DNA from: CAYLMG01 sp964464635 | Lineage (GTDB): Bacteria; Planctomycetota; Phycisphaerae; Sedimentisphaerales; Anaerobacaceae | Direction: 5' to 3' | Assembly (NCBI GenBank): GCA_964464635.1 | Contig: CAYXGT010000034.1 | Coordinates: forward strand, 1-26,138 | DNA length: 26,138 nt | Shown here: piece after piece, positions 15,379-22,784 of the stretch | Layout of the letters: the number at the start of each line of letters is the position of its first letter | Numbering within the stretch: the stretch's first letter is position 1 | Notes under the pieces: model-generated | The model's input: the letters and a program-made list of their open reading frames with translations, nothing else | What the model was told of the DNA's origin: nothing | Database searches by the model: none | Position numbers and translations under genes: made by a program

Positions 15379-16311
15379 ATGCATATTATTAATACGCTGG
15401 CACCGGTATTTTTGTTGATTGCCCTCGGCGCCGTGCTGAGAAAGGCCCGCTTTCTGTCAGCCGAGCTTATCACCGGTCTTAATCGGCTTGTTTACTGGGT
15501 AGGCCTGCCCGCTCTTTTATTTTATAAAATTGCGATAGCCGATTATGATTTTCAAACCGCCGGCAGAACCTTTATGGTAGTTTTTCTCGGTATGCTGGCT
15601 TCGATAGTCGCAGCCTATATCATTGCGTATCTGCTCAGGGTACCTGCCGCTTCAATAGGAACCTTTGTGCAGGGCGCCTACAGGGGCAATCTCCTGTATA
15701 TAGGCCTGCCGATTATTATCTACAGTTTCCACGGCTCGCAAAACGCCGAACAAATGCAGAACACCGCAGCTATCGTTCTCGGTTTTATTGTCCCCTTTTA
15801 TAACATACTTGCTGTTATCGTTCTTCTTGCGAGTCAGCACAAAATTGACAGGCACATTTTTACAAAAATCTTCCGCTCTGTTCTGGCAAATCCGTTACTC
15901 ATCGCCTGCGTTGCGGGTATTATCTACTCGGCCTCAGCCCTAAAAATACCTATCGCAGCGGCAAGAACTATAGAAGCTGTCGGTCAGATGGCCTTGCCTC
16001 TGGCCCTTTTGGCTATTGGTGCAACGCTTGCCCAGGGCCAAATCACCGGGCAGAAAAATTTCGCTTTTATAGCCTCGATTATTAAAATCGCTCTGACTCC
16101 TCTAATCGGTTTCTGTTTTGCTCTGTTAATCGGACTGGGCGGCGGCGAGACCAGGATTGCCCTTATTTATCTTGCCTGTCCAACCGCGGTTCTTTCATTC
16201 ATAATGGCCGAAAACCTCGGCGGAGATGCGAAGATGGCGGCAGCCATTGTTTTTATAAGCACCGTGCTTTCAATTATTTCAATTGGTATTGTCGTGGCGG
16301 TTTTTCAGTAG
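15379..16311 (+). CDS. AEC-family (auxin efflux carrier-like) membrane transporter
   Basis: 310 residues, almost entirely hydrophobic, about ten membrane helices in two halves, as in the AEC family. The start MHIINTLAPVFLLIALGAVL and the AGRTF/YRGNLLYIGLPI motifs match family members, which move small organic acids or related solutes across the inner membrane. The substrate cannot be told. I use ATG 15379, not the upstream in-frame ATG 15325, because 15325-15378 is occupied by the promoter and gives an unlikely N-terminus. The C-terminus (GGDAKMAAAIVFISTVLSII) is repeated, in diverged form, after the next gene at 17578-17664. The stop overlaps the ribosome binding site of the flavoprotein gene, so the two form an operon. 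Confidence 0.88.
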   Translation: MHIINTLAPVFLLIALGAVLRKARFLSAELITGLNRLVYWVGLPALLFYKIAIADYDFQTAGRTFMVVFLGMLASIVAAYIIAYLLRVPAASIGTFVQGAYRGNLLYIGLPIIIYSFHGSQNAEQMQNTAAIVLGFIVPFYNILAVIVLLASQHKIDRHIFTKIFRSVLANPLLIACVAGIIYSASALKIPIAAARTIEAVGQMALPLALLAIGATLAQGQITGQKNFAFIASIIKIALTPLIGFCFALLIGLGGGETRIALIYLACPTAVLSFIMAENLGGDAKMAAAIVFISTVLSIISIGIVVAVFQ

Positions 16312-16320
16312 GGGCTGTCT

Positions 16321-17568
16321 GTGGATTCAGACTTATGCATAATCGGTTCAGGTCCTGCAGGCCTGTCGGCTGCTGTCTCATCGGCCGAGAAGGGTGCAAA
16401 GACCGTCATCTGCGAGTCCAATTCTACCGCGGGGGAAAAACTGCTTCTTACCGGCGGCGGCAGATGTAATCTTACAAACTCCTGTGACATCAAAAAATTC
16501 ATTCGTGCTTTTGATGAAAAGCGTTTTTTTGTTCGTCATTGTCTTTACGAATTTAAATCGGACGATTTAAGAAGATTTTTTGCTCGTCGGGGCATTCCGA
16601 CAAAGGTTCAAAATGACGGCTGTGTCTTTCCGGCGAGTGAAAAAAGCAGCGATGTAAGGGATGTGCTTGTCAAAGAGGCCTTAAAATTAAAGGTAACATT
16701 CCTGTTTGATAATCCTGTGCTTGATATCCGGAAAAAAAATGGGCTTTTTTACGTCCTCTGCAAAAAACAGCCCGTTACCTCGAAGAAACTGATAATCGCA
16801 ACAGGAGGTTTGAGTTATCCGGGTACCGGCTCAAAAGGCGACGGCTTGAGGTTTGCAAAAAAATTAGGCCATAAAATTATTGAGCCGAAGGCTGCCCTTG
16901 TCCCGCTTCTTACACAACAATTTTGGCCGGCAAAACTTGCGGGAATTTCGGTACCCAATGTTATTATCTTTGCGAAAATCAATGATAAAAAAATTAGATG
17001 TTCAGGTGATGTGATTTTTACCCATAGAGGTATCGGCGGGCCGGCAGCTCTGGACTTCAGCAGATTAATTGCCGACGGTTTGTTTAAAGATAAAAAACCT
17101 TTGCCCGTTTCAATTGACACAACGGCCTGCGCCGAGCAGACCGAATGGGAAAAAAGATTTCTCGAACTGTGCGAAAAAAAACCGAAAAAGACTGTCAAAA
17201 GTATTTTGTCATTATTATATCCGCAGCGTTTTGCAACGGTTTTTTGTGAGCAGTTCGCTTTTGCCGGCGGGGAAATCGCAGGACAATTGCAGAAGTCAGG
17301 GCGCAAAAGGCTGATAAAACTTATCAAGGCCCTGCCTCTGACCATAACGGGTACGGGACCGATAAAACAGGCGACTATTACGCGGGGCGGCGTTTCCATT
17401 GATGAAATAAGCCCCAGGACTATGGAATCGATTATTTGTCCAGGCCTGTATTTTGCAGGCGAGGTTATCGATGTTGACGGCCCCTGCGGCGGTTATAATC
17501 TCCAGTTCGCCTTCTCCAGCGGAGCATTGGCAGGCAAATCCGCAGCAGAAGAATGTAATGAGACATAA
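16321..17568 (+). CDS. HI0933/BaiN-family NAD(P)/FAD-dependent oxidoreductase
   Basis: 415 residues, a Rossmann-type flavoprotein of the HI0933 (YhiN) family. The FAD-binding GSGPAGLSAAVSSAEKG lies at about 8-24, followed by GEKLLLTGGGRCNLTNS, typical of this family. IIATGGLSYPGTGSKGDG is central, and the second FAD contact GLYFAGEVIDVDGPCGGYNLQFAFSSG is near the end. Physiological substrates are mostly unknown; one gut member acts in bile-acid dehydroxylation. The start is GTG 16321, supported by AGGGG (16310-16314) about six bases upstream. The stop of the AEC transporter lies within that ribosome binding site, so translation is probably coupled. A broken AEC tail follows directly. Confidence 0.9.
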   Translation: MDSDLCIIGSGPAGLSAAVSSAEKGAKTVICESNSTAGEKLLLTGGGRCNLTNSCDIKKFIRAFDEKRFFVRHCLYEFKSDDLRRFFARRGIPTKVQNDGCVFPASEKSSDVRDVLVKEALKLKVTFLFDNPVLDIRKKNGLFYVLCKKQPVTSKKLIIATGGLSYPGTGSKGDGLRFAKKLGHKIIEPKAALVPLLTQQFWPAKLAGISVPNVIIFAKINDKKIRCSGDVIFTHRGIGGPAALDFSRLIADGLFKDKKPLPVSIDTTACAEQTEWEKRFLELCEKKPKKTVKSILSLLYPQRFATVFCEQFAFAGGEIAGQLQKSGRKRLIKLIKALPLTITGTGPIKQATITRGGVSIDEISPRTMESIICPGLYFAGEVIDVDGPCGGYNLQFAFSSGALAGKSAAEECNET

Positions 17569-17577
17569 CTTCCGTAA

Positions 17578-17664
17578 GATAATCAAAAAATGGCCGCTGC
17601 TATAGTTTTTATCAGCACAATCCTTTCGGTTATCTCTTTAGCTGTTGTTGTCGCCTTTTTCTAA
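17578..17664 (+). pseudogene. Remnant of a second AEC-transporter gene (C-terminal end only)
   Basis: Begins ten bases after the flavoprotein stop. In one frame, with a stop just before it, it encodes DNQK followed by MAAAIVFISTILSVISLAVV and four more residues, then TAA at 17662-17664. The 24 residues from the methionine match the end of the AEC transporter (15379-16311) at 18 positions. Only 5 of the 24 codons are identical, mostly through third-base changes. This pattern means both copies evolved under protein-level selection before this one lost its body, so it is the tail of an old paralogue or foreign homologue and not a recent duplication. No ribosome binding site; not expected to be functional. 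Confidence 0.8.
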
Positions 17665-17692
17665 AAAAACAGGCGAATTCAGCAAAAAAGGC

Positions 17693-17721
17693 TTGATTTT
17701 AAATAGCAAATATGATATCAT
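17693..17721 (+). promoter_or_regulatory. Promoter of the secreted rhodanese gene
   Basis: TTGATT (17693-17698), a 17-base spacer and TATCAT (17716-17721), giving a leader of about 45 bases to the GTG start. Confidence 0.6.
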
Positions 17722-17772
17722 AGTATTTTCATAGGATTACAATCTCTAAAAATTTTAATCGTCGGAGCCGGA

Positions 17773-18471
17773 GTGGTGAAAAGCAAAAATTTATTTTGCC
17801 TTATCGTTCAGATTTGGATGCTTTGCTTTTTTTGTGCGAGCTCATTTGCGCATACGGATATTAATATCCCTGACGCAAATGCGATGCTTAATTCCGACCC
17901 TAATATTATCGTAATCGACGTACGCGAAGCTGATGACTATTGCACCGAATACGGCGGCCACGTCCCGGGCGCCCTGAACTACCCCTGGAACTCGGACTAT
18001 TTCGAGACTTATTACACTGACTTTGACGTCAACGATATCCTTTATCTTATCTGTAAATCCGGCAGCAGGAGCAACTCAGCCGCAAATTTTCTCGACGGCG
18101 AAGGTTATAACTATGTATATGATATACTTGGTGGAACGAGTGACTGGTACTATGACTATAGCTATGATACTGTCGGCTGCGTCGATTCCGATGAAGATGG
18201 TATTAACGATGATTTGGATAATTGCCCCTCGGTGTATAATCCTGCGCAGGCCGATTTCGATGGAGACCGTATCGGCAACTGCTGTGACGCCAATTTCCCG
18301 CTTCTCGACGGCTACGATCCCGTTGATTTCTTTGATGTGGCCATTCTTGCTGTTAACTGGCTGGATACCGGTATAAATCTTGCTGGCGATTTGGATGGTG
18401 ATAACATCGTCAATGAAAATGACCTGCGAATTCTCTCTCAGTTCTGGCTCAAAGACTGCGACGAAGAATAA
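17773..18471 (+). CDS. Secreted rhodanese with thrombospondin-3 and dockerin-like repeats
   Basis: 232 residues. A signal peptide (about 1-26; cleavage probably after SSFA) sends it out of the cytoplasm. Residues about 28-128 form a rhodanese domain: VIDVREADDY, HVPGALNYPW and the active loop CKSGSRS with C94. Sulfur transfer or thiol redox work outside the cytoplasm is inference. Next comes a calcium-binding thrombospondin type 3 repeat (DSDEDGINDDLDNC ... DFDGDRIGNCC, about 138-171). Last is a dockerin-like module with DFFDVAILAVNWL and DLDGDNIVNENDLRILSQFWL (about 185-226), typical of Phycisphaerae. It starts at GTG 17773 or 17776, with GGAG at 17764-17767, and stands behind its own promoter. 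Confidence 0.85.
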   Translation: MVKSKNLFCLIVQIWMLCFFCASSFAHTDINIPDANAMLNSDPNIIVIDVREADDYCTEYGGHVPGALNYPWNSDYFETYYTDFDVNDILYLICKSGSRSNSAANFLDGEGYNYVYDILGGTSDWYYDYSYDTVGCVDSDEDGINDDLDNCPSVYNPAQADFDGDRIGNCCDANFPLLDGYDPVDFFDVAILAVNWLDTGINLAGDLDGDNIVNENDLRILSQFWLKDCDEE

Positions 18472-18504
18472 TTTTTCAGGCTATAATCTTTTCGAATCTT
18501 TCCC

Positions 18505-18533
18505 TTGCTCCTGTCTTTGCATTATCCTAAAAT
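18505..18533 (+). promoter_or_regulatory. Promoter of the LURP-one-like gene
   Basis: TTGCTC (18505-18510), a 17-base spacer and TAAAAT (18528-18533). The predicted leader of about 23 bases contains the AAGGAGA. Confidence 0.5.
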
Positions 18534-18562
18534 ATCCGCAAAAACTTGTAAGGAGACAGGAA

Positions 18563-19156
18563 ATGCAGGATTCAGCAGAGCTCCATCCGGCCTTCAGACA
18601 TAATTACTATCTTTTTCGCAAGAAGGTATTCAAGATTTTCGGCGGGGCCTTTCACGCCTATGATGAAAATGGAATGCTCCTGCTCTATTCCAAACAGAAA
18701 GCGTTTAAGCTCAGAGAGGACTTTCGCGTTTATGCTGATGAGCGCCAGGCCGATGAGCTGTTGACGATTAAGACGCCTCAAATCCTCGATATCGGCGCAA
18801 CCTACAACATCGAGGATGCCACTGCCGCTCAGCCGGTCGGTGCAATAAGGCGAAGGGCAATCAAATCCATCTTCAAGGATGAATGGATTTACCTATCTTG
18901 CGACGGCAGAGAAATTGGCAAATTATCCGAGACCAGTATTTTAGGTGCAATGGTCAGCAGGGTCGTTAACCTTATTCCGCAAAATTATATTATAACCTCA
19001 TCTGACGGCAGGCAGGTTGCCGCCATTAAGCAGCACTTCAATCCATTTGTATTGAAGTACAGTATGTCGCTCTTCGATTCAGCCGACTCCATTGACCGAA
19101 GACTCCTGATTGCCTCCGGCATCCTCTTAGCCGCAATCGAAGGCAGACAACAATAG
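18563..19156 (+). CDS. LURP-one-related / scramblase-like family protein
   Basis: 197 residues starting at ATG 18563, chosen because AAGGAGA (18550-18556) precedes it at good spacing. A longer reading from 18380 lies in another frame of the rhodanese gene. The repeated short strands (YYLFRKKVFKIFGGAFHAYD, GMLLLYSKQKAF, ELLTIKTPQIL, DEWIYLSCDGREIGKL, NYIITSSDGRQVAAI) and the ending helix with DSADSIDRRLLIASGILLAAIE fit the Tubby-like barrel of the LURP-one/DUF567/scramblase superfamily. Bacterial members are mostly of unknown function, perhaps lipid- or ligand-binding. No signal peptide, and only the last helix is hydrophobic enough to touch a membrane. Confidence 0.7.
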   Translation: MQDSAELHPAFRHNYYLFRKKVFKIFGGAFHAYDENGMLLLYSKQKAFKLREDFRVYADERQADELLTIKTPQILDIGATYNIEDATAAQPVGAIRRRAIKSIFKDEWIYLSCDGREIGKLSETSILGAMVSRVVNLIPQNYIITSSDGRQVAAIKQHFNPFVLKYSMSLFDSADSIDRRLLIASGILLAAIEGRQQ

Positions 19157-19163
19157 TACATTT

Positions 19164-19174
19164 TTAAGCCACAG
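19164..19174 (+). repeat. CCACAG-type repeat, left flank of the AT-rich gene
   Basis: TTAAGCCACAG (19164-19174), followed by GGAACTACGAATT. It is the exact reverse complement of 20035-20045 on the other side of the AT-rich gene, and related to the spacer before obgE (25878-25930). Confidence 0.55.
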
Positions 19175-19202
19175 GGAACTACGAATTGGGGTATTGAGTT
19201 TT

Positions 19203-19937
19203 ATGGATAAATTCGAGAAATTTCAGAAAACAATTTTTTCTTTAGTTGGTGAATTAATCAGGAGCAAATTTGAACAAGCAAAAGATAATGAACAATCGAA
19301 TATAATTAAGGAACTTTTGTGTATTGAAACAGAAAAGAAAAAAGGTGTAAATGCCTCAAAAAAAGATATATTTCTTATGGAATTATTTAAAAGATTTACA
19401 GAAATTGATTCTTCTTATAAACAACTTAAGGATGTAGAGGTATATATAAGACAGTTTCCTTACGAAAACACATCTATATCGAAAAGCAGATATTTACAGT
19501 ATCATATTGGTAATTATTTTAATGAAATGTACATCCTGAAGGAGAGATTATGTGGTTACTTGAATAAGCTGAATAGGTTGTATTCAAAGGACCACCGTTA
19601 TGAAATAATAGAAAAGCTGACGAAGGTAATGTCTGATAGTATCCAAAATACCTTTAATGGTATAACGAACATTAGAGGTCATCATGTTCACGAATACCGA
19701 TATTTAGATAAAGAACTTCTTAGGATTGGTGCACTTGAAGGACTTATAGAAAGTATTGGTGAAGATTTTATTGAAACGTTGTCTTTTTTTCTCCAACGTT
19801 CATACAAGCAAAGCGTAAGAGAATGGAATCACATAATACAGAAAAATAACGAGGAAATTAAAAATCTTTTCAACATTTATTTTGATGCTTTATCGAAAAT
19901 ATTGTTCGGTAAAAAAGGGAAATTGATTTTCCCTTGA
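19203..19937 (+). CDS. AT-rich orphan with a HEPN-like motif
   Basis: 244 residues, cytoplasmic, mainly helical and rich in lysine, glutamate and isoleucine. ATG 19203 is used rather than TTG 19194. There is no good ribosome binding site. Base composition stands out: a sample line (19321-19380) has about 27% G+C, against roughly half in neighbours, so it was probably acquired recently. R158 and H163 in NIRGHHVHEYRYLDKELL form an Rx4H motif, as in HEPN-domain ribonucleases, within a helical context (about 95-200) that suits the four-helix HEPN bundle. No matching nucleotidyltransferase stands next to it. The HEPN assignment is inference from one motif; the family is not otherwise recognised. 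Inverted CCACAG-type repeats flank it. Confidence 0.6.
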   Translation: MDKFEKFQKTIFSLVGELIRSKFEQAKDNEQSNIIKELLCIETEKKKGVNASKKDIFLMELFKRFTEIDSSYKQLKDVEVYIRQFPYENTSISKSRYLQYHIGNYFNEMYILKERLCGYLNKLNRLYSKDHRYEIIEKLTKVMSDSIQNTFNGITNIRGHHVHEYRYLDKELLRIGALEGLIESIGEDFIETLSFFLQRSYKQSVREWNHIIQKNNEEIKNLFNIYFDALSKILFGKKGKLIFP

Positions 19938-20023
19938 GCCATTTATATGGTCATATAACAAAATTATGTAGATTTATAATCACTTTTCACTTTCATTAAT
20001 TCAATATATCTATTTAATTAATT

Positions 20024-20045
20024 TTCTGTGGCCTCTGTGGCTTAA
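20024..20045 (-). repeat. CCACAG-type repeat, right flank of the AT-rich gene
   Basis: On the minus strand TTAAGCCACAG (20035-20045) followed by a second CCACAG unit (about 20025-20032), so two diverged copies in tandem. Inverted relative to the copy at 19164-19174. Confidence 0.55.
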
Positions 20046-20126
20046 TCAACAAGTATCAGGCCGTAATAGTTAGGGCACTGGCGGTGAGTTTTGATTGCTA
20101 TTGCTCTTTTTCTGCGCTTCTTTTTC

Positions 20127-22748
20127 TTACTTCTCATCAATTTCTTCTCTTATCTTATTTAGCAGATTAATCGCTTCTATTGGCGTTAGGTTATTGACGT
20201 CGATTGAAGATAATTTCTCGAGAACCGATTTATGCTTTTGCACAAACAGTGTATCACCGTCTGCTTCCTTTGTTTTGTGTTTGGCTAAATGCTCACTCGT
20301 TGCCTCTTTTGCGAATGTGCTTTCCAGCTCCTCTAATATTTCAGCGCTTCGCGCTAAAATCGTTTTCGGTATCCCCGCTAATTTTGCTACGTGTATGCCG
20401 TAACTTTTGTCCGTCCCGCCGGGCAGTATCCTGTGCAGAAATACCACCTCGCCCGCCCACTCGCGAACGGCGACGTTGCAGTTCTTGATATTATCGAACA
20501 GCTCGGAAAGCTCGGTCAGCTCGTGATAATGTGTTGCGAATAACGTTCTGCATCTGATTTTAGTTGCAATATGCTCCGTTATCGCCCAGGCCAGTGACAG
20601 GCCGTCATAAGTGCTTGTCCCTCTGCCCACCTCGTCTAAAATTACCANNNNNNNNNNAGCGTTATTTATTATATTTGCCGTCTCGGTCATCTCGACCATA
20701 AACGTCGATTGTCCCCGCACTAATTCATCCGAAGCGCCCACTCTTGTAAAAATCCTGTCCACTAAGCCGATGGTTGCCGTCTTGGCAGGTATGAATGAGC
20801 CCGTTTGTGCCAAAAGCACCAAAAGAGCCGCCTGCCTGATATAGGTGCTTTTACCGCTCATATTTGGCCCGGTTAATATCAGCAAATCCGCCTTCTTTTC
20901 GCCAAGCTCGATATCGTTGGGCACGAATTCACTGCCCAGAGTCTCAGCCAGCACCGGGTGTTTGCCTTCGGTTATGATAAATTCATTTGTATTTGTAACT
21001 TTCGGCCGCACATAATTTCGCCTTTTTGCGAGATACGCCAGAGCCGCCAGGCAGTCGCACTGCGCAAGAGTATCAGCCAGCCCCTGTAAACGCGGTACAT
21101 AATTCGCCGTCTGTGCGCGAATCTGCTCGAATAGCTGCTGCTCTAATTCGAGCGATTTTTCTTCAGCACCGAGCGCCTTTGTCTCGAATTTTTTCAGCTC
21201 CTCTGTAATATATCGCTCCGCGTTTTTTATCGTCTGCTTGCGAACGTAGTCAGCCGGCACCTTATCCGCCGCCGAATGATTTACCTCGATGTAATAGCCG
21301 AACACCTTATTGAAACCGATTTTCAGGTTCGATATTCGAGTTCGCTCGCTTTGCTCTTTCTGGTATCTGCTCAGCCAGCTTTGCCCGTCCCTCGATACCG
21401 ACCGCAGCTCATCGAGCTTCTCATCGAAGCCTGCCCTTATCACTCCGCCGTCACGCAGATGCGACGGGCAGTCCGGCTCAATCGCAGCCTCGAGCAAATC
21501 AGCAAGCTCATCCATACTATCGCTTTTGCCCGCAAGTTTCAAAAGAACATCTGCCTTGAAGCTTTTCAAAATTTCCCGCAGCTTCGGTACCGTTCGCAGT
21601 GTCCCCACAAGTGCCAGCAAATCACGCGGATTGGCCCTGTATGTGCTCACTCTCGCTGCAATTCTTTCAGTATCGGATATATTCGAAAGAAGCTCGCGTA
21701 TCTGGGTTGTCCTTTCGTCGTTACCGATCAGCTCTTCTATTGCATCCTGGCGAAGCTCGATTGCACCCGTATCGCACAGCGGCATACACAGCCAGCCTCT
21801 TATCATCCTACCGCCCATCGCTGTCACCGTCCTGTCGATACATTCCAGCAGCGAGCCTTTCCGGCTTTCTGTCCGCATCGTCCGAAGGACCTCGAGGCTG
21901 CCCAGGCTTGTCGCGTCAATCTGAAGATAATTTTTGCGCTCGATTTTTTTCAGCGTCTGTATATGGCTGAGCGTCGTCTTCTGTGTCTCGTTGAGATATT
22001 CGATTATCGCACCGGCAGGAGAGATTCTAATGTCACCGTCACTGATTCCGAAGCCCTCTAAGGTTGCCGCCCCGAAGTGCTTTAGTAACCTTTGTTTTGC
22101 CTGGTAGGGGTCGAAGTACCAGCCGGGCCGCTCCGTAATAATCGCTCCCGTCAGTTGAGTTATCTCTTTGGCTAATTTTTTTATTTCCGCCTCGAAGAGT
22201 TCACCCCGCCTGTCCGCCAGAAGGCACTCCGCCGGTGACAGCCGCAGCAGTTCATCGAGAAGCTCACCTTCAGGCGTTTGCTGAACGAAAAAATGACCCG
22301 TTGACAAATCGACCCAGCTTATCGCAGCCTGTCCATTCGCACTCAGTGACACCGCGCAAAGGAAGTTGTCCTCCTTTGCGTTCAGCAGCATATCATCCGT
22401 CAATGTCCCCGCAGTTACGATTCGCACCACGTCTCGCTTGACCACGCCTTTTGCCTGCTTCGGGTCTTCGACCTGCTCGCAGACAGCGACCTTATAGCCT
22501 GCCTGAAGCATCTTTTTCAGGTATCCATCGACGGCGTGGTAGGGCACTCCCGCCAGGGGGACTGGATTGTCGGCTTTGCTTCTGCTGGTCAGCGTCAGCC
22601 CCAACACTTTCGAGCAGGTTTTCGCATCTTCGTAGAACGTCTCGTAAAAATCGCCCATCCGGAAAAACAATATACAATCCGGGTATTTTTCCTTGAAGTG
22701 GGCGAACTGTTTCATCGCCGGCGTCAATTTTTCTTCCTGTACAGCCAT
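20127..22748 (-). CDS. mutS: DNA mismatch repair ATPase MutS (interrupted by an assembly gap)
   Basis: Binds mismatches and starts repair with MutL. 873 residues as read. The mismatch-reading GDFYE (F34, E36) lies in the N-terminal domain. The ATPase has LTGPNMSGKST (Walker A), the STFMVEMTE segment, ILDEVGRGTSTYDG (Walker B and D-loop) and ATHYHEL. Ten N at 20648-20657 replace bases just before Walker B. The reading frame survives only by chance of gap length, and MutS homologues have one residue more here. The ATG is nine bases after the mnmE stop and also follows an internal promoter, predicted to give a leaderless transcript. Last gene of the minus-strand series. Confidence 0.96.
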   Translation of the reverse strand: MAVQEEKLTPAMKQFAHFKEKYPDCILFFRMGDFYETFYEDAKTCSKVLGLTLTSRSKADNPVPLAGVPYHAVDGYLKKMLQAGYKVAVCEQVEDPKQAKGVVKRDVVRIVTAGTLTDDMLLNAKEDNFLCAVSLSANGQAAISWVDLSTGHFFVQQTPEGELLDELLRLSPAECLLADRRGELFEAEIKKLAKEITQLTGAIITERPGWYFDPYQAKQRLLKHFGAATLEGFGISDGDIRISPAGAIIEYLNETQKTTLSHIQTLKKIERKNYLQIDATSLGSLEVLRTMRTESRKGSLLECIDRTVTAMGGRMIRGWLCMPLCDTGAIELRQDAIEELIGNDERTTQIRELLSNISDTERIAARVSTYRANPRDLLALVGTLRTVPKLREILKSFKADVLLKLAGKSDSMDELADLLEAAIEPDCPSHLRDGGVIRAGFDEKLDELRSVSRDGQSWLSRYQKEQSERTRISNLKIGFNKVFGYYIEVNHSAADKVPADYVRKQTIKNAERYITEELKKFETKALGAEEKSLELEQQLFEQIRAQTANYVPRLQGLADTLAQCDCLAALAYLAKRRNYVRPKVTNTNEFIITEGKHPVLAETLGSEFVPNDIELGEKKADLLILTGPNMSGKSTYIRQAALLVLLAQTGSFIPAKTATIGLVDRIFTRVGASDELVRGQSTFMVEMTETANIINNAXXXXVILDEVGRGTSTYDGLSLAWAITEHIATKIRCRTLFATHYHELTELSELFDNIKNCNVAVREWAGEVVFLHRILPGGTDKSYGIHVAKLAGIPKTILARSAEILEELESTFAKEATSEHLAKHKTKEADGDTLFVQKHKSVLEKLSSIDVNNLTPIEAINLLNKIREEIDEK
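20648..20657. other. Assembly gap (10 N) inside mutS
   Basis: Ten N between the codons for NNA and (L)VILDE. In other MutS proteins five residues, usually T-x-x-S-L, stand between the alanine and the following VxxDE. The gap plus its two adjacent bases allows four, so the true missing length is probably 13 bases and the run is a nominal scaffold gap. Confidence 0.9.
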
Positions 22749-22756
22749 ATCTGCAG

Positions 22757-22784
22757 ATTATACTCGAAGCCGGCCGTTTAACAA
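22757..22784 (-). promoter_or_regulatory. Internal mutS promoter, predicting a leaderless mRNA
   Basis: On the minus strand TTGTTA (22779-22784), a 16-base spacer and TATAAT (22757-22762), inside the last codons of mnmE. The mutS ATG begins nine bases after the -10 box, so the transcript should start one or two bases before it, and no Shine-Dalgarno sequence is present. Confidence 0.55.

Noticed and set aside
18380..18562. Longer reading of the LURP-one-like gene from 18380
   Set aside because: It is a shadow of the dockerin-like end of the rhodanese gene. A strong ribosome binding site marks ATG 18563.
20095..22781. Several plus-strand ORFs up to 261 residues opposite mutS
   Set aside because: They are antisense shadows of a strongly conserved gene, with no ribosome binding sites and no recognisable domains.
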